A program made the position numbers and the translations under genes. The notes under the pieces are model-generated. The model saw only the letters and a program-made list of their open reading frames with translations, did not search any database and was not told the DNA's origin. From an uncultured Chromatiaceae bacterium (GTDB lineage Bacteria; Pseudomonadota; Gammaproteobacteria; Enterobacterales; Alteromonadaceae), in the NCBI GenBank assembly GCA_937978655.1, contig CALJUX010000038.1:62001-126000 (forward strand): 64,000 nt of DNA, written 5' to 3'. Position 1 is the stretch's first letter; each line of letters begins with the position of its first letter. This document shows, in pieces, positions 62,331 to 64,000 of this stretch.

Positions 62331-62738
62331 TCAGTCGCTTTGTTGTGCCGCTTTACGGCGGCGATAAGCGGCTCTGAACTGGTAAAAGGCTTTGGTCACC
62401 AGCGCCGCCAGTGTCACACCCAGTATGTCGGCCAGAATGTCGAGCAGTTCAAAACTGCGTGACGGGAACAGCAGCTGACTTCCCTCTTCCAGCAAGGCAA
62501 AACCCAAAGTCAGCACCACGCCCAGATATAACCGCAACGGCCCGATAACCAATTGGCGGGCCCGGGTAGCAAAAATCAGCAACAGCGCCAGCGCGCCAAA
62601 CAGTATCAGGTGGCCGATTTTGTCACCATAAGGGACCGAAGCACCCAGCTGAATAAAATAATTCGGTTTCCCCAGATCGGCTTGCAGAATCACCCAGGCC
62701 AACAAGCCAAATAACATCAACGCAGGCATCCAACGCAT
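62331..62738 (-). CDS. VanZ-like membrane protein
   Basis: A 135-residue integral membrane protein with about four hydrophobic segments. Typical VanZ-like pieces are GDKIGHLILFGALALLLI near 35 and a FALLEEGSQLLFPSRSFELLDILADILG stretch near 80. Functions in this family are mostly unknown. The ATG at 62738 has GGGGAT upstream; the longer frame to 62867 is disfavoured because it overlaps the divergent promoter. Basic C-terminus (YRRRKAAQQ). Confidence 0.83.
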   Translation of the reverse strand: MRWMPALMLFGLLAWVILQADLGKPNYFIQLGASVPYGDKIGHLILFGALALLLIFATRARQLVIGPLRLYLGVVLTLGFALLEEGSQLLFPSRSFELLDILADILGVTLAALVTKAFYQFRAAYRRRKAAQQSD

Positions 62739-62870
62739 CTTATCCCCTGTTACCCCGCAACTGATGGCGGTGGTCACAACCAGCAAGGCTGATTTTTTTG
62801 ATTTACTTAAACTATTTTCCGGGTCGCTGCGACCAATGCTCAGATTCACTGCAACGAAAGGATACACATC

Positions 62871-63083
62871 ATGGCCCGAGGTTCTGTCAGTTCCGATTTA
62901 ATCCAGTCTCCCGGCTGGCGTCAGGCCGGTCTGGTATTCCTGCAATTCACCTTGTTTATGCTGTTCGCAAACATGCTGTTGTTACTGCTGGAAAGCAAAC
63001 TGGGTCTGTACAGTTATTTCGCGGCAACACCACTGCAACAGCTCAGCCAGCCTTTACAGTGGTTTTGTCAGGTGATGGCGTGA
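62871..63083 (+). CDS. Small membrane protein
   Basis: Not recognised. The 70 residues carry one long hydrophobic segment (AGLVFLQFTLFMLFANMLLLLL) and a polar C-terminus. AAAGGA lies eight bases before the ATG, supporting expression. Its last 41 bases overlap the 3' end of the convergent TraB/GumN gene; such overlaps occur elsewhere in this window. Confidence 0.55.
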   Translation: MARGSVSSDLIQSPGWRQAGLVFLQFTLFMLFANMLLLLLESKLGLYSYFAATPLQQLSQPLQWFCQVMA

Positions 63084-63942
63084 TCCGGAACACTTCGACC
63101 TGATAGCCGGCTTGTTGCAGCAGAGTCAGCAGGCCGTCGGAACCCGCTAAATGGCCTAAACCGACTAACACCAGTTCTTGCTCCTTATTCCCGAACAGCG
63201 CCTGAATTTGCGGTAACCAGGCTTGGTTACGTGCAACAAACATTTGCTGATAAGTCTGAAGATCGGCTGCTTTGACCGGTGCTAATACCAGTTGCTCAAC
63301 CTGAGTCAGATCGCCTTCGCGCCAGGCGCGCAGGGTTTTAGCCATCAAATCCGCACTTTGCTCAACGTCACTGAGGGCATGCTGCAAAAATAAATCTTCC
63401 CGGCCTGTGCCTAAATCCCCTAACAATTGCAGCTGAAACTCTACAGCTTCGAGATATTTCAGTGTTTTTTTCTGTTGTACAGCCTGTGTCAGGAAATGTT
63501 GATCAACGCCTGGTGCACTAAAGCCTTGTTGTTGCAGCTCGAGTAAAGTTAACTGGGTCACCAGCATGCCAGGTTTAAACTGTTCAATCTGTGGCAGTGT
63601 CAGCCGGTGTTTTTGTAACAACGTCTGCAACTGCTGGCGGGTGGTTGTCGTCAGTTTATCGCTGAGCAGAGTCCCGGCCGGATACAACAAATATTGCTGG
63701 ATCAGACTGGCATTGCCGGCGTCCTGCATTTTGCTGAGGTCGGTTTCCAGTACCAGCACATCCGCTTGTTGGTACACAGCGTCAAATTCAGCCGGTAACG
63801 GATACTGCGCTGGCGGCAATACATGCACGGTACCGCCAATCCATAGCTGATCCGCGCCTTTACTAACGCGCCAGACCGAACTGTCGGCGTGGACCAGAAG
63901 GCTGCAAAACAACAGAACGCCAGTTAAAAACAGTTTGCACAT
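63043..63942 (-). CDS. TraB/GumN-family exported protein
   Basis: A 299-residue exported protein of the TraB/GumN family. It has a signal peptide (FLTGVLLFCSLLVHA), the first conserved strand WIGGTVHVLPPAQYPLP, VLVLETDLS near 63, and the late LVLVGLGHLAGSDGLL with the GxxH motif. Some members are metal-dependent peptidases such as Tiki, but activity of bacterial ones is poorly known. AGGAG lies seven bases before the ATG. It overlaps the small convergent ORF by 41 bases. Confidence 0.88.
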   Translation of the reverse strand: MCKLFLTGVLLFCSLLVHADSSVWRVSKGADQLWIGGTVHVLPPAQYPLPAEFDAVYQQADVLVLETDLSKMQDAGNASLIQQYLLYPAGTLLSDKLTTTTRQQLQTLLQKHRLTLPQIEQFKPGMLVTQLTLLELQQQGFSAPGVDQHFLTQAVQQKKTLKYLEAVEFQLQLLGDLGTGREDLFLQHALSDVEQSADLMAKTLRAWREGDLTQVEQLVLAPVKAADLQTYQQMFVARNQAWLPQIQALFGNKEQELVLVGLGHLAGSDGLLTLLQQAGYQVEVFRITPSPDKTTVKAG

Positions 63943-64000
63943 CCGACAACTCCTGTACCGATGCGATTAACAAAAAGGCCAGTTTAACTGGCCTGACAAC

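Noticed and set aside
1..64000. tRNA, rRNA, CRISPR arrays, insertion sequences, prophage genes
   Set aside because: None was seen: no transposase or integrase motif, no regular spaced repeats and no cloverleaf with CCA-type end was noticed on reading; a dedicated scan was not possible.

Overview
The window reads as chromosomal DNA of a gammaproteobacterium. The proteins I could place from memory (UvrA, SSB, ArfA, YajR, YjeH, FdxA) look closest to the Rheinheimera/Alteromonadales group. That placement is recollection, not a search. Coding density is high, genes lie on both strands in short operons, and I see no rRNA, tRNA, CRISPR array, insertion sequence or prophage. The many exported peptidases (M1, M2, M14, S9), two TonB-dependent receptors and amino-acid exporters suggest a heterotroph living on peptides and carbohydrates.

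Region by region: 1-4.4 kb holds a partial TonB-dependent receptor, an aldose 1-epimerase and a divergent triosephosphate isomerase; both control regions carry the same AT-rich palindrome. 4.4-10.8 kb holds ssb, yajR, a membrane diguanylate cyclase and uvrA with a textbook LexA box. 11.0-13.3 kb is the most interesting locus: a small operon with a double-glycine precursor peptide, an MvdC/MvdD-type ATP-grasp ligase and an exported DUF6624-like protein, read as a candidate graspetide (ester/amide-crosslinked peptide) cluster. 13.7-22.5 kb holds a large EF-hand membrane protein, a LytS/LytTR-type two-component system and a divergent ABC transporter whose permease is fused to an M1 peptidase domain.

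22.5-27.8 kb holds arfA, whose coding region contains its own terminator, an M1 aminopeptidase, a DsbA/FrnE-like oxidoreductase and an M14 carboxypeptidase. 28-32.8 kb holds small membrane proteins, a membrane-anchored XRE regulator behind a cluster of ACGACA repeats, a broken solute-binding gene, a large exported protein and an intact solute-binding protein. 32.8-43.9 kb holds a chemoreceptor, a DUF6671 protein, MFS and LysE exporters, a GAF-like sensor kinase, an S9 lipoprotein peptidase and a yjeH/Lrp divergent pair.

43.9-53.6 kb holds a large exported protein, an FAD oxidoreductase divergent from fdxA, an ABC exporter operon, an amino-acid-oxidase-type flavoprotein, a GNAT enzyme, a parS-like site, and a LysR regulator divergent from an unlisted 43-residue ORF. 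53.8-64 kb holds a second TonB-dependent receptor, a 2OG-Fe(II) oxygenase, a gamma-family PLP enzyme, an M2 lipoprotein peptidase, a VanZ-like protein and a TraB/GumN protein.

Start codons were chosen by Shine-Dalgarno spacing, signal peptides and overlap with neighbours, so several CDS are shorter than the longest open frame. Family names are from motif recognition; no database was consulted.
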